Shown: positions 52,765 through 62,337, counted from the first letter of the stretch. The stretch is 64,000 nucleotides of DNA from Rhizobium phaseoli (GCF_003985125.1 NZ_ML133565.1:496001-560000), one strand, 5' to 3'. Notes: generated by a model not told the origin, from the sequence alone. Program-made: numbers and translations.

Positions 52765-53439
52765 TCAGAGCGCGCACCCCTTCAGAAAAAGATCCGTGCA
52801 CATTTTCGCCCTCGCGGCGATCTCCTCGACCCCGGGCGGCGGCTGCTGACGCAGCATCGCAGCGCGTTGCGGCTCCATGATCATCATGCCGCGCAGCATG
52901 CCGCAGGCGGCATGGGGATCGTCAAGCGCGATCAGCCCGTGGGCGATCTGCCTGCGCAGCCAGTCCTCCATCAGCGTGTTGGTTCTGACGATGGCTTTCT
53001 CATAAAAGCTGGTGGCGATTTCAGGAAAACGGTCTGACTCGCTGATGACGAGCCGGGTCACGGTGATCGTATCCAGCGAAAGGGTCAGCATGCCATAGGC
53101 CGTCAGCATGCGCTCCAATCCCTGCCTCAGATCCGCCACGGCGAGCGTGCCGGGATCCAGCGCGATCAGAAAGCGTCCCGTCCGCTCCGTGATCATCTCC
53201 GAAAAAAGATCGGCCTTCGTCGGAAACAGCCGGTAAAGCGTCTTGGTCGAAACCCCTGCGGCCTGCGCGATCGCAGCGATGCTTGCCGCGGCATATCCGC
53301 TCTCGTGAAACTGGCGGTTGGCCGCCTCGATGATCACGCTTCTCGTGTCGTCGTCGCAGCGGATCTGCGGCCGGCCTCGCGGCCTCTTCTCGATTTCGTG
53401 ATTTTGGACCATCACAATTTTCCAAATTCTCGTTGACAT
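52765..53439 (-). CDS. TetR-family regulator of the efflux operon
   Basis: A 224-residue TetR protein with RPRGRPQIRC before the HTH (AANRQFHESGYAAASIAAIA, VSTKTLYRLFPTKADLF) and an AcrR-like C-terminal domain. ATG codons at 53439 and 53412 are both possible. It is divergent from emrAB, and a 7-bp-arm palindrome lies between them, so it most likely represses the pump and itself and is released by a pump substrate. Confidence 0.9.
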   Translation of the reverse strand: MSTRIWKIVMVQNHEIEKRPRGRPQIRCDDDTRSVIIEAANRQFHESGYAAASIAAIAQAAGVSTKTLYRLFPTKADLFSEMITERTGRFLIALDPGTLAVADLRQGLERMLTAYGMLTLSLDTITVTRLVISESDRFPEIATSFYEKAIVRTNTLMEDWLRRQIAHGLIALDDPHAACGMLRGMMIMEPQRAAMLRQQPPPGVEEIAARAKMCTDLFLKGCAL

Positions 53440-53453
53440 TCATCTTCTAATAC

Positions 53454-53469
53454 ATATTTTGGAAAATAT
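53454..53469. promoter_or_regulatory. TetR-type operator ATATTTT-GG-AAAATAT
   Basis: A perfect 7-bp inverted repeat around GG, 15 bp before the TetR start and 80 bp before emrA. A related TTTTCCAAA stretch at about 53417-53426 overlaps the TetR start. Confidence 0.65.
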
Positions 53470-53548
53470 CAAGTTTCCTAAAGCGCATTCCACCTGAATT
53501 CGAAGGCCGCGGCCGGTAGCGACAGCGACCACTCCAAGGAGAGAGACA

Positions 53549-54733
53549 ATGTCCATCAAAACGCTGCAGGCCCTGAACAACAACGCGCCTGCTCCGGAAG
53601 CCACGGCCGAAGCCGCACCCGCAACGCTCGATGCCGGCGCCACGCCGCACTTGGTCGAACCTGCCGTGCTCTCGGAGCCTCCCGCCCGTAGGCGCACTGG
53701 CCGCCGATTGCTGCTCGGCGCAACGGCCGTCGTCCTGATCGCTGCAACCGCTTATTACGGCCACAATTACTGGACCGTCGGCCGCTTCGAGATTGCGACG
53801 GACGATGCCTATGTGAAGGCCGACAACACCACCGTCGCACCGAAGGTTTCGGGCTATATCGCAGAAGTGCTCGTCAGCGATAACGCGGTGGTCAAGGCCG
53901 GTCAGCCGCTTGCCCGCATCGATGATCGCGATTTCCGCGCCGCTCTCGATCAGACCAAGGCCGATGTCGCCGCGGCGGAGGCGACGCTCAATGCCAAGCA
54001 GGCCTCGCTCGACATTCAGCAGTCGACGATTGCCGCCGCCCGCGCCACGGTCGAGGTCGACAAAGCCAATGAGACCTTTGCCGAACAAAACAACAAGCGC
54101 TATGCCAATCTCGCAACCAACGGCTACGCGCCGGTTCAGACCGCGCAGCAGGCGGCTTCCGCCATCGCTGCAGCCCAGGCGACCATCACTCGTGATACGG
54201 CAGCCCTAGAGGCCGCCGTCAAACAGGTCGAACTCCTGAATGCCGAGCTTGCTCAGGCAAGAGCGACGCTCGCCCATGATCAGGCCGTCCAGCATCAGGC
54301 CGAACTGAACCTCTCCTATGCGACCATTACCGCACCCGTCGACGGCATCATCGGCAACCGCACGCTGCGTATCGGCCAATATGTTCAGGCCGGCACTCAG
54401 CTGATGTCGGTCGTGCCGACGAGCGCGGTCTATGTGATCGCCAACTATAAGGAAACGCAACTCACCGATGTCAGGGCCGGCCAGCCGGTGGATATCGAGG
54501 TCGATACCTTCCCGGGCCGCACCTATCACGGCCATGTCGACAGCCTTGCGCCGGCAAGCGGCCAGGAGTTCGCCCTGCTGCCGCCCGACAATGCGACCGG
54601 CAACTTCACCAAGGTCGTTCAACGCATTCCCGTCAAGATCGTCCTGGACGCCGAAGCCGCAAATGGCGATCTGCGCCCCGGCATGTCCGTCCAACCGAGC
54701 ATCGACACCAAGGCCGATGCCGATCGCAAATAA
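53549..54733 (+). CDS. EmrA/HlyD-type membrane fusion protein
   Basis: A 394-residue periplasmic adaptor. A cytosolic Ala-rich tail of about 50 residues, one membrane helix (LLLGATAVVLIAATAYYG), a biotinyl-lipoyl domain (YVKADNTTVAPKVSGYIAEV), a long coiled coil rich in Ala and Gln, and the second lipoyl half (LSYATITAPVDGIIG) are visible. It links the MFS pump encoded next to an outer-membrane channel. Good ribosome-binding site (AAGGAGAGAG). Confidence 0.92.
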   Translation: MSIKTLQALNNNAPAPEATAEAAPATLDAGATPHLVEPAVLSEPPARRRTGRRLLLGATAVVLIAATAYYGHNYWTVGRFEIATDDAYVKADNTTVAPKVSGYIAEVLVSDNAVVKAGQPLARIDDRDFRAALDQTKADVAAAEATLNAKQASLDIQQSTIAAARATVEVDKANETFAEQNNKRYANLATNGYAPVQTAQQAASAIAAAQATITRDTAALEAAVKQVELLNAELAQARATLAHDQAVQHQAELNLSYATITAPVDGIIGNRTLRIGQYVQAGTQLMSVVPTSAVYVIANYKETQLTDVRAGQPVDIEVDTFPGRTYHGHVDSLAPASGQEFALLPPDNATGNFTKVVQRIPVKIVLDAEAANGDLRPGMSVQPSIDTKADADRK

Positions 54734-54754
54734 GGGCAGGATCGGGAGATTGTC

Positions 54755-56338
54755 ATGTCAAGCATTGCGGCCGCCGCTGGGGCCATTGCGCAACCGCGCG
54801 CCAGCACAAGGGATTGGATCGCCGTCCTCGCCGGCATGATCGGCGCCTTCATGGCGATCCTCAACATCCAGATCACCAATGCGTCCCTGCTCGATATCGA
54901 GGGCGGCATCGGAACGGGCGTCGACAACGGCGCCTGGATCTCGACCTCCTACCTGATCGGCGAGATCGTCGTCATTCCGCTGACAGCCTATTTCAGCAGC
55001 GTCTTCTCGTTTCGCCGTTATATCCTCGTCAACTCCATCCTGTTTCCGTTGTTTTCGATTGCCTGCGCCTTCGCCCATGATCTCGGTACGATGATCGTGC
55101 TGCGCGGCCTGCAGGGTTTTGCCGGCGGCGTGCTGATCCCCATGGCCTTCACCATGGTGCTGACCAAGCTGCCGAAGAGCCAGCAGCCGCTGGGCCTGGC
55201 GATCTTCGCGCTTTCGGTCACCTTCGCGCCGGCGATCGGCCCGACCATTGGCGGTTATCTCACCGAAAACTACGGCTGGCAGACGATCTTCTTCATCAAT
55301 GCCATCCCGAGCGCGGTGATGGCTGCGGCTCTTGCCCTGACGCTGGAGAAGCAGCCGATGCAGCTTGGCCTCCTTAAAGAGGGCGATTGGGCCGGTATCG
55401 TCACTATGGCGATCGGTCTCTCGGCGCTGCAAACCGTGCTGGAGGAAGGCAACAAGGAAGACTGGTTCGCCTCGCCTTTCATCGTCAAGCTCAGCATCCT
55501 CGCCTTCGTCTTCCTTGCCGCCTTCATCTGGATCGAGCTCACCGTCAAGAAGCCGCTGGTCAAGCTCAGCCTGCTGACGCAGCGCAATTTCGGCATCGGC
55601 GTTGCCGTCAACGTGCTGGTCGGCGTCGCACTCTTCGGCACCGTCTATATCCTGCCGCAATATCTCGGCCAGGTGCAGCGCTACAATGCCGAGCAGATCG
55701 GCAACGTGCTGGCCTGGACCGGCCTGCCGCAACTGCTGCTGATCCCGCTCGTGCCGATGATGATGAAGCGCTTCGACGCCCGTTATATCGGCTTCCTCGG
55801 CATCTCGATCTTTGCGATCAGCTGCTTCCTCAACATCACGCTTTCGGCCGACACCGCCGGCGACCAATTCTGGATTCCGAATATCGTGCGCGCCGTCGGT
55901 CAGGCTTTGGTGTTGACGCCGATCACCGCCATCACCACCGCCGGCATCGCGCCTGCCGATGCGGCCGCCGCCTCGGGGCTGACCAACATGCTGCGCAATC
56001 TTGGCGGCGCCGTCGGCACGGCAACGCTCGGCACCGTGCTGACCAAACGCGAGCAGTTTCATTCCAATATCATCGGCCAGTCCGTAACGCTCGGCCGGGA
56101 TGAAGTCCGCGATCGTCTTGCACAAACGACCGCCTATTTCATGCAGCACGGGGTTTCCGATCCCGCTCTCGCCGCGCACAAGGCCGTTGCCGCTCTCGGT
56201 CAGATCGTCAGGCGCCAGGCCCTCATCCTGGGCTTTGCCGATACTTTCGCCGTGATCGGCCTAGTGCTGGCCATTGCTGCCGTCGCCTTGCTGCTCACCC
56301 AGAAGCCGCGGGCCGGGGCTGGCGCCGGCGCCCACTGA
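54755..56338 (+). CDS. EmrB/DHA2-family MFS drug efflux transporter
   Basis: A 527-residue transporter with 14 predicted membrane helices. DHA2 motif A-like and C-like segments occur (GALQGFAGG-type region RGLQGFAGGVLIPMAFTMVL, and FALSVTFAPAIGPTIGGYL). It exports hydrophobic drugs or plant phenolics with the adjacent EmrA-like adaptor. It lies 21 bp after that gene and is under the divergent TetR regulator. Confidence 0.93.
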   Translation: MSSIAAAAGAIAQPRASTRDWIAVLAGMIGAFMAILNIQITNASLLDIEGGIGTGVDNGAWISTSYLIGEIVVIPLTAYFSSVFSFRRYILVNSILFPLFSIACAFAHDLGTMIVLRGLQGFAGGVLIPMAFTMVLTKLPKSQQPLGLAIFALSVTFAPAIGPTIGGYLTENYGWQTIFFINAIPSAVMAAALALTLEKQPMQLGLLKEGDWAGIVTMAIGLSALQTVLEEGNKEDWFASPFIVKLSILAFVFLAAFIWIELTVKKPLVKLSLLTQRNFGIGVAVNVLVGVALFGTVYILPQYLGQVQRYNAEQIGNVLAWTGLPQLLLIPLVPMMMKRFDARYIGFLGISIFAISCFLNITLSADTAGDQFWIPNIVRAVGQALVLTPITAITTAGIAPADAAAASGLTNMLRNLGGAVGTATLGTVLTKREQFHSNIIGQSVTLGRDEVRDRLAQTTAYFMQHGVSDPALAAHKAVAALGQIVRRQALILGFADTFAVIGLVLAIAAVALLLTQKPRAGAGAGAH

Positions 56339-56380
56339 CAATCGGCCGCGGCCAACGCTGCGGAAACAACTGTTCTGGAT

Positions 56381-56416
56381 AAAAACTGCTTCGCGCGCCG
56401 ATAGGGCGCGCGAAGC
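56381..56416 (-). terminator. Terminator of the aldose-epimerase gene (probably bidirectional)
   Basis: Perfect 12-bp arms GCTTCGCGCGCC (56388-56399) and GGCGCGCGAAGC (56405-56416) begin 2 bp after the minus-strand epimerase stop. On the minus strand they are followed by AGTTTTTAT. The convergent emrB ends 50 bp away. Confidence 0.8.
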
Positions 56417-56418
56417 CT

Positions 56419-57288
56419 TTACTGCAAGATCTCGACGGTAAAGGCGAAACGCGCCGTCGCCCCCGGCGCCAGGATGGTGGTGGAGGGGCGTTGCGACAGC
56501 TCCGATGAACCTCCGGCTTCCGCGGCTGTTCCGTGCCACGGCTCGACGCAAAGAAAGGGCGCGCCCGGTTTGGTCCACAGGGCGAGATTGGGAAGGTTTT
56601 CGAAACGGAACCGCAAAGCCGGTCCGCTTTCGGCGCCGTAACGCAGGCCTTCGCCCGCGCCCTTCGGGAAAATCATCGCATCCTTCTCGAACATGGCGTG
56701 ATCCAGTACCAGGCGGCCTTTATCGAAGGGGGAGGGCAACGGAACCGGATTGATAAGGCCGCCCTCCAGCCGCAGGAGCTCCGGCTCACCCTCATTGTCG
56801 AGCGTGACCGTGTGGGTGCGCCCGGCAGCGCCGGGCAGCGGCCAGAGGAAGGCGGGATGAAAGCCGAGACCGAAGGGAAGCGGTCTTACGTCGCGATTGC
56901 TGACCTCCGCCGCCACCGTCAACGCGCGTCCCTCCACCGCGTGCTCCACGGCCAGCAGGAAATCGAATGGATAGACCGCCTGCGTGGCTGCCGAGGCTGA
57001 AAGTTCGTGCCGGCACATGGTCGGCGTGGACGCGGCGAGGCTAAACTCGCTTCGCCGGGCAAAGCCATGCTGGGCCATCGGGTAGACCGTACCGCCAATC
57101 GCCAGCGTGTCATCGGGCGCCTTGCCGACGATCGGAAACAGGATCGGCGACCGTCCGGTCCAATAGGCCGCGTCGCCCGTCCACAGCCAGGAGCGTCCAT
57201 CGTCGCTGGTGAGCGCCTGCATCTCGGCGCCGAGGGAGGAAACGTCGACGGCAAGATGCTGATTGCCGATCCGTACTGAGCTTGGCAT
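56419..57288 (-). CDS. Aldose 1-epimerase family protein
   Basis: A 289-residue GalM/LacX-like mutarotase. Marker segments are WLWTGDAAYWTGRSPILFPI, MAQHGFARRSEF (catalytic His), FGLGFHPAFLWPLP (second His) and FLCVEPWHGT (general-base Glu). It interconverts sugar anomers and fits the sugar-catabolic setting. Ends at a strong hairpin terminator. Confidence 0.9.
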   Translation of the reverse strand: MPSSVRIGNQHLAVDVSSLGAEMQALTSDDGRSWLWTGDAAYWTGRSPILFPIVGKAPDDTLAIGGTVYPMAQHGFARRSEFSLAASTPTMCRHELSASAATQAVYPFDFLLAVEHAVEGRALTVAAEVSNRDVRPLPFGLGFHPAFLWPLPGAAGRTHTVTLDNEGEPELLRLEGGLINPVPLPSPFDKGRLVLDHAMFEKDAMIFPKGAGEGLRYGAESGPALRFRFENLPNLALWTKPGAPFLCVEPWHGTAAEAGGSSELSQRPSTTILAPGATARFAFTVEILQ

Positions 57289-57326
57289 TGCAATTTCCTT
57301 TCGCCCTGATGGGCACGACTTTTACG

Positions 57327-57653
57327 TCATTTTCGTATGGCGCCCAGTCTGGCGAGCACCTCGTTTGGAATGCCGTAACGTTGGATGGCGTCGCGATTGT
57401 TGCGCAACCCGCAGCTCTCGCGCTGAACGAAAAATGCCCAGACTGCATCGGAGGCTTCGTTGAGCAGCCTCTCGCGTTCCTCCGCGCTCTGGCGCTCGAC
57501 GGCCCAGGCTCTTAACGCGGCGAGCGCCGCCTCCACCTTCAGCCCATGACGGCCGAGCGAATTGGCGCGTTCCGACATCAGCCCATATTCGAGGACGTTG
57601 AAGCCATTGGCCTGCTGCGACTGCCTGAAGGACTGCGGTGGGCGAAGGCTCAT
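57327..57653 (-). CDS. Conserved small protein, DUF6665-like
   Basis: A 108-residue soluble protein with GFNVLEYGLMSERANSLGRH, AERERL-type helix and AFFVQRESCGLRNNRDAIQR, then YGIPNEVLARLGA. It matches a small rhizobial family I recall as DUF6665; the name is uncertain. Helical, no motif of known function. The ATG at 57653 lies 39 bp upstream-strand from the epimerase gene start, so both could share a transcript. Confidence 0.75.
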   Translation of the reverse strand: MSLRPPQSFRQSQQANGFNVLEYGLMSERANSLGRHGLKVEAALAALRAWAVERQSAEERERLLNEASDAVWAFFVQRESCGLRNNRDAIQRYGIPNEVLARLGAIRK

Positions 57654-57794
57654 CGGCTGGAATCCTCTAATCAGCGTAGGCGGCGATCTTATCCAATCGG
57701 AAGCCGGAGATCGAGAGGTGGAAACGGGCCTATCCTGCCGTTTCCATGCGTGGCATAAGGGCGCCGAAACTTTCCCCGGACCCCCGCGCACACC

Positions 57795-59417
57795 ATGATT
57801 CGTATTGAGAATATCAGCAAGCAGCTCAGCCACCGCATTCTCTTCATCGAGGCCTCGGCCGCCCTCAACAGAGGCGAGAAGATCGGTCTGGTCGGCCCGA
57901 ACGGCGCCGGAAAGACGACGATCTTCCGGATGATCAACGGCGAAGAGCAGCCCGACGAGGGACAGGTCTCCTGCGAAAAGGGCGTGACGATCGGCTATTT
58001 CAACCAGGATGTCGGCGAGATGGCGGGTCACAGCGCCGTCGCCGAGGTGATGAACGGTGCCGGCCCGGTCAGCATCGTTGCCGGGCAATTGCGCGAACTC
58101 GAGGCCGCCATGGCCGACCCGGAAAGGGCCGGCGACATGGAAGAGATCATCGAGCGTTACGGCGAGGTGCAGGCGCGCTACGAGGAACTGGACGGCTATG
58201 CGCTCGAGGGGCGCGCCCGCGAAGTGCTGGCCGGTTTGAGCTTCAGCCAGGAAATGATGGACGGCGACGTCGGCGCGCTGTCGGGCGGCTGGAAGATGCG
58301 TGTGGCGCTGGCCCGCATCCTGCTCATGCGCCCCGACGTCATGCTGCTCGACGAACCGAGCAACCATCTCGATCTCGAAAGCCTGATCTGGCTCGAAGAG
58401 TTCCTGAAGGGCTATGAAGGCGCGCTACTGATGACCTCGCACGACCGCGAGTTCATGAACCGCATCGTCAACAAGATCATCGAGATCGACGGCGGCGGAT
58501 TGACGGCCTATTCCGGCGACTATGAATTCTACGAGCAGCAGCGCGCGCAGAACGAGAAGCAGCAGCAGGCGCAGTTCGAGCGTCAACAGGCGATGCTCGC
58601 CAAGGAGATCAAGTTCATCGAGCGATTCAAGGCGCGTGCCTCGCATGCCTCGCAGGTGCAGAGCCGGGTGAAGAAGCTGGAGAAGATCGACCGGGTGGAA
58701 CCGCCCAAGCGCCGCCAGTCGGTCGCTTTCGAGTTCCAGACCGCGCCGCGCTCCGGCGAGGACGTGGTCAGCCTGAAGAATGTCCATAAGAAATACGGCA
58801 GCCGAAGCATCTATGAGGGTCTCGACTTCATGGTGCGGCGGCGGGAGCGCTGGTGCATCATGGGCATCAACGGCGCCGGGAAATCGACCTTATTGAAGCT
58901 GGTGACGGGCACCGCCGCGCCTGACCAGGGCAGCGTTGCGCTCGGCGCCAGCGTCAAGATGGGCTATTTCGCTCAGCACGCCATGGATATCCTCGACGGC
59001 GAGCGGACGGTGTTCCAATCGCTGGAAGACAGGTTTCCTCAGGCAGGGCAGGGCCCCTTGCGGGCGCTTGCCGGATGCTTCGGCTTTTCCGGCGACGATG
59101 TCGAGAAGCGGTGCCGGGTGCTCTCCGGCGGCGAGAAGGCTCGGCTGGTGATGGCGATGATGCTCTTCGATCCGCCGAACCTGCTCGTGCTGGACGAGCC
59201 GACCAACCATCTCGACCTCGACACGAAGGAGATGCTGATCAAGGCACTCTCGCAATATGAGGGCACGATGCTGTTCGTCTCGCACGACAGGCATTTCCTG
59301 GCGGCGCTCTCCAACCGCGTGCTCGAATTGACGCCGGACGGCATCCATCAATATGGCGGTGGCTATACGGAATATGTGGCGCGCACCGGTCACGAGGCGC
59401 CTGGCTTGCGCAGCTGA
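57795..59417 (+). CDS. ABC-F family ATPase
   Basis: A 540-residue duplicated ATPase without membrane segments. The first domain has GPNGAGKTT (34-42) and LSGGWKMRVALARILL; a charged linker rich in Gln/Glu (YEQQRAQNEKQQQAQFERQQ) follows, and the second domain has GINGAGKST and LSGGEKARLVMAMM with LDEPTNHLD. It belongs to the ABC-F translation factors (Uup/EttA relatives) that act at the ribosomal E site. It is not a transporter. Confidence 0.93.
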   Translation: MIRIENISKQLSHRILFIEASAALNRGEKIGLVGPNGAGKTTIFRMINGEEQPDEGQVSCEKGVTIGYFNQDVGEMAGHSAVAEVMNGAGPVSIVAGQLRELEAAMADPERAGDMEEIIERYGEVQARYEELDGYALEGRAREVLAGLSFSQEMMDGDVGALSGGWKMRVALARILLMRPDVMLLDEPSNHLDLESLIWLEEFLKGYEGALLMTSHDREFMNRIVNKIIEIDGGGLTAYSGDYEFYEQQRAQNEKQQQAQFERQQAMLAKEIKFIERFKARASHASQVQSRVKKLEKIDRVEPPKRRQSVAFEFQTAPRSGEDVVSLKNVHKKYGSRSIYEGLDFMVRRRERWCIMGINGAGKSTLLKLVTGTAAPDQGSVALGASVKMGYFAQHAMDILDGERTVFQSLEDRFPQAGQGPLRALAGCFGFSGDDVEKRCRVLSGGEKARLVMAMMLFDPPNLLVLDEPTNHLDLDTKEMLIKALSQYEGTMLFVSHDRHFLAALSNRVLELTPDGIHQYGGGYTEYVARTGHEAPGLRS

Positions 59418-59612
59418 CGATTTTTCCGGCGACCTGTCGAAGCGGTCCGGTCGACACGACCGGCGATAGGCCCTATCGGTCGTTCGAAGGCCGGTTTCCT
59501 GTGAGCGAAGCACAGCTTCGGCTGATATTGCCGGCGCTCTGCCACGATGATGACCTATTTCCGTGGTGTTCGGAGCCCTCTTCATTTTCAATCGGGGACG
59601 GGGCGCGTCTGC

Positions 59613-60140
59613 ATGGACTGGATCAATCGCTATATCGATCAGCCGCTACTGCACGGTGCGGCGGGCTTGCTGCGGAGTTGGCACATCCGCACGCGGCAGC
59701 CGCCGGAACTGTTGGAGCCGACGTGGAATCTCGTCGTGCTTTCTTTTCTCCTTGTCGCCAGCGGGCAGGTGATGGCCGGAAGGCCTTTCGCGCTCAGCGT
59801 CGCCGCGCTGGTCATGCTGGCCCTGCCGTCGGCCAGAAAGCTGTTTTCGGCGATAAAGGTGGGAGGAAGCGCCTATGGCGCCCGGGAGTACAAGTCACTG
59901 AGGGCGCGTGCCGTGGCCAAGCGTGAGGCGGAGTGGTCGGTGCGGATCATTGTTCTTTTCTCATCGGCCTGCCTTCCGTTCATCGCTCGCATCGACGATC
60001 CCGTGGGCGCCTGTTTCATGTTGGGGGCAAGCGTCTGGTTCGTGCTGACCGGGCCGCTGAAGACCTATCTCGATGCGGCTGAACCTCCCGAGCCGACCGA
60101 AGGCGACCGGACCTACAGCGGCGTCTTTCATTTCGGCTGA
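59613..60140 (+). CDS. Hypothetical membrane protein
   Basis: A 175-residue protein not recognised. It has hydrophobic segments at about 52-68 (VVLSFLLVASGQVMAG), 70-85, 115-130 (IIVLFSSACLPFIARI) and 138-152 (GACFMLGASVWFVLTGP), so probably four membrane helices in two hairpins. The ATG at 59613 gives a protein beginning MDWINRYIDQP; longer starts exist. A small DUF1328 gene follows 86 bp downstream. Confidence 0.65.
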   Translation: MDWINRYIDQPLLHGAAGLLRSWHIRTRQPPELLEPTWNLVVLSFLLVASGQVMAGRPFALSVAALVMLALPSARKLFSAIKVGGSAYGAREYKSLRARAVAKREAEWSVRIIVLFSSACLPFIARIDDPVGACFMLGASVWFVLTGPLKTYLDAAEPPEPTEGDRTYSGVFHFG

Positions 60141-60226
60141 ACGAAAGCTGTCTGCCGAGCATGATAGGCAGGGAACCAAACCGGGCGGTCTCCGTTATCT
60201 GAGCAGCAACGTAAAAGGAGATTGCG

Positions 60227-60391
60227 ATGCTTTACTACGCTCTGGTGTTTCTCGTTGTGGCCTTGATTGCCGGCGTCCTCGGATTTGGCGGCATCGCAGG
60301 GGCTTCAGCTTCTATTGCCCAGGTTCTGTTCTTCATTTTCCTGGTGTTGTTCGTCGTCTCGCTCGTCATGCGCTTTATGCGCAGAGTATAG
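60227..60391 (+). CDS. DUF1328 (UPF0391) small membrane protein
   Basis: A 54-residue protein with two membrane helices: [20 protein letters not shown] and [19 protein letters not shown]. It matches the YtjA/DUF1328 family, common in stress regulons. A ribosome-binding site AAAGGAG lies six bases upstream, and a strong terminator starts 20 bp after its stop. Confidence 0.9.
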   Translation: MLYYALVFLVVALIAGVLGFGGIAGASASIAQVLFFIFLVLFVVSLVMRFMRRV

Positions 60392-60410
60392 CGAGGGGAA
60401 ATAAAGTATA

Positions 60411-60446
60411 AAACCCGGTGACATCAATCACCGGGTTTTTCTTTTC
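60411..60446 (+). terminator. Rho-independent terminator
   Basis: AAACCCGGTGA (60411-60421), loop CATCAA, TCACCGGGTTT (60428-60438), then TTCTTTTC. Perfect 11-bp stem. Preceded by A-rich sequence, so it may also work on the minus strand. Confidence 0.85.
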
Positions 60447-60722
60447 TTGGCGGTCGCCCACGCGCCGGTTAGAACTCGCTTTGGGCGAATGTGTTTTTCG
60501 TGCAACCATCCCTGACAAGATCGTGAAATGGCGCATGCGGCCCTGCATGGTGCCTTCGAAATGTCCCAATGGGGCTGAACCGTGAGCTTGTCGCTTGCGC
60601 TTCGCACGCGCTTTGACATGCGACGCGAAAACGGCACCGTTCTGGGATTGCGTTGCGGTCCTCTCCGATTTCCGGTGCCGGCCAGCCGGGTGTTCCCGTC
60701 ACGATTTGAGAAGGAGAGACTT
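60447..60722. other. Gap between the DUF1328 terminator and the DUF992 gene
   Basis: A 276-bp stretch; with the terminator the gene-free span is 331 bp. It presumably holds the DUF992 promoter, but no clear -35/-10 pair or repeat was identified. Confidence 0.4.
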
Positions 60723-61241
60723 ATGAATAAAACTCTTGCGACGGCGTTTGCCGCGGTATCGTTGACGTTTATCGGCGCGGGGGCGGTCAGTGCTGCCGAT
60801 CCCGTCACCAGAACAGAAGAGCCGGATCTGCGGAATGGCGTGAAGATCGGTTATCTCACTTGCGATATCGGCGGCGGCACGGGTTATGTGCTTGGTTCCT
60901 CGAAGGAAGCAGACTGCGTCTTCCAGTCGATCGTCGGCAATGAGCTTTTGGATCACTATACCGGCGAAATGCGAAAGCTTGGCATCGATCTCGGCTTCAC
61001 CACGCGCAGCCGCCTGATCTGGGCCGTCTTCGCGCCGACGGCCGGCTATCACCGCGGATCGCTCGCCGGCCTCTATGTCGGCGCCACTGCCGAAGCGACG
61101 GTCGGCGCCGGTGTCGGCGCCAACCTCCTAGTCGGCGGCACCTCCGGTTCAATCCATCTGCAGACGGTCAGCCTGACCGGCCAACTCGGCCTGAACGTTG
61201 CGGCCGGCAGCGCATCGATGACATTGACCCCGGCGGATTGA
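60723..61241 (+). CDS. DUF992 secreted protein
   Basis: A 172-residue exported protein. Signal peptide MNKTLATAFAAVSLTFIGAG is cleaved near VSAAD; the mature part has VKIGYLTCDIGGGTGYVLGS, a Cys pair, and Gly-rich beta strands (ATAEATVGAGVGANLLVGG) typical of DUF992. Periplasmic, function unknown. The ATG at 60723 follows AAGGAGAG. The DNA after its stop has two GC hairpins (61290-61310 region) without T runs. Confidence 0.88.
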   Translation: MNKTLATAFAAVSLTFIGAGAVSAADPVTRTEEPDLRNGVKIGYLTCDIGGGTGYVLGSSKEADCVFQSIVGNELLDHYTGEMRKLGIDLGFTTRSRLIWAVFAPTAGYHRGSLAGLYVGATAEATVGAGVGANLLVGGTSGSIHLQTVSLTGQLGLNVAAGSASMTLTPAD

Positions 61242-61380
61242 TCGGTTTTTGACGCGCCCTGCCGCAACCCGGCGGGGCGTCAACCCCTTGCGCCCGTTTG
61301 CGGGCGCTGTAATGGACGATTATCCGAAAATCCGGGACAGCTAGGCCGCCGAGACGTTCAGGCGGATAGGGCGGCGTGTC

Positions 61381-62316
61381 TTACGCTTTCGCCCTGCCGG
61401 GTGCGACAAAGCTGTTGATCGTCGCCTCGTCATGACCGGCTTCGCGCAGGAAGCGGCTGGCAAATTCAATGGCGGGACTTCGTAGCGCATCGTCCGGCCG
61501 AATGAGGTGAAAGGAGACGTGATAGTCCAGCGTACTGTCCGACACCGCCACGACGCGTCCGGCGGCGAGCGCCGCATCGGATAGCGGAGGGCGGGCGAGC
61601 GCGATGCCTAGTCCTTGCGCACAGGCATCGATCACCAGGTTGTAATCCTCGAAGCGCCGATCCTGGCCGCGCGGCGTATAATCGACACCTTCGCGAGAGA
61701 GCCAGCGGCGCCAGCCTTCGATATTGGAGTCGTGAAGGATCGGTAGCTCGAGCAGGGAAAGCGCATCGGAGCGACGTTCAAGCCGGTTTGCCAGTGCCGG
61801 GGCGGCGATCGGAAAGGATTTCTCCTGCCAGAGCGGCAGAGCCCGCACGCCGGCCCACGGCCCCTTGCCGCAGCGGATGGCAAGATCCGTGCCTTCGCCG
61901 AAATCCGCCAGCCGGTGCTCGAGCGTCAGCTCGACATGCAGCTCGTTTCCTTCGAGCTTCGCCATACGCGGAAACAGCCACAATGATGCCACCGATGGCG
62001 TCACCGACAGGCGCACCACCGCCTTGTTCGGCCGGGGTAGCCAGCGCTCGCCGCTATTGCCGAGCAAAGCAAGCGCTTCCTCGGCGCGCGCGAAAAACCG
62101 CATGCCCTCCGGCGTCAGGCGCACTCCCCGGGCCTCGCGCGCAAACAGCCGCACGCCCATCCAGCGTTCGAGTCGCGAGACCTGGCGCGACACGGCGCCA
62201 TGGGTGATGCCGCTTTCCTCGGCCGCGGCGGAAAACGATCCGAGCCGGGCGGCGCGGGCAAAGGTTTCGAGCGTATCAAGTGGCGGAAGCACGGGCGAGC
62301 TGTGAACCATGTGCAC
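61381..62316 (-). CDS. LysR-family regulator
   Basis: A 311-residue LysR protein of the GcvA-like branch: HTH at about residues 15-50 (LETFARAARLGSFSAAAEES and THGAVSRQVSRLERWMG) and a periplasmic-binding-like effector domain. It is divergent from a DMT exporter and probably controls it. The first residues (MHMVHSS) allow three nearby starts. Confidence 0.9.
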   Translation of the reverse strand: MHMVHSSPVLPPLDTLETFARAARLGSFSAAAEESGITHGAVSRQVSRLERWMGVRLFAREARGVRLTPEGMRFFARAEEALALLGNSGERWLPRPNKAVVRLSVTPSVASLWLFPRMAKLEGNELHVELTLEHRLADFGEGTDLAIRCGKGPWAGVRALPLWQEKSFPIAAPALANRLERRSDALSLLELPILHDSNIEGWRRWLSREGVDYTPRGQDRRFEDYNLVIDACAQGLGIALARPPLSDAALAAGRVVAVSDSTLDYHVSFHLIRPDDALRSPAIEFASRFLREAGHDEATINSFVAPGRAKA

Positions 62317-62323
62317 ATTTGAT

Positions 62324-62337
62324 CATCGATTGCGATG
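62324..62337. promoter_or_regulatory. Dyad CATCG-ATTG-CGATG, possible LysR box
   Basis: A 5-bp inverted repeat with 14-bp span lies 8 bp from the LysR start and 57 bp from the exporter start. It has the size of a LysR binding half-site, though the exact T-N11-A ends are not both present. Confidence 0.4.

Noticed and set aside
54758..56179. A 473-codon minus-strand frame opposite emrB
   Set aside because: It is antisense to a clear 14-helix transporter and very rich in His, Asp and Arg; there is no homology.
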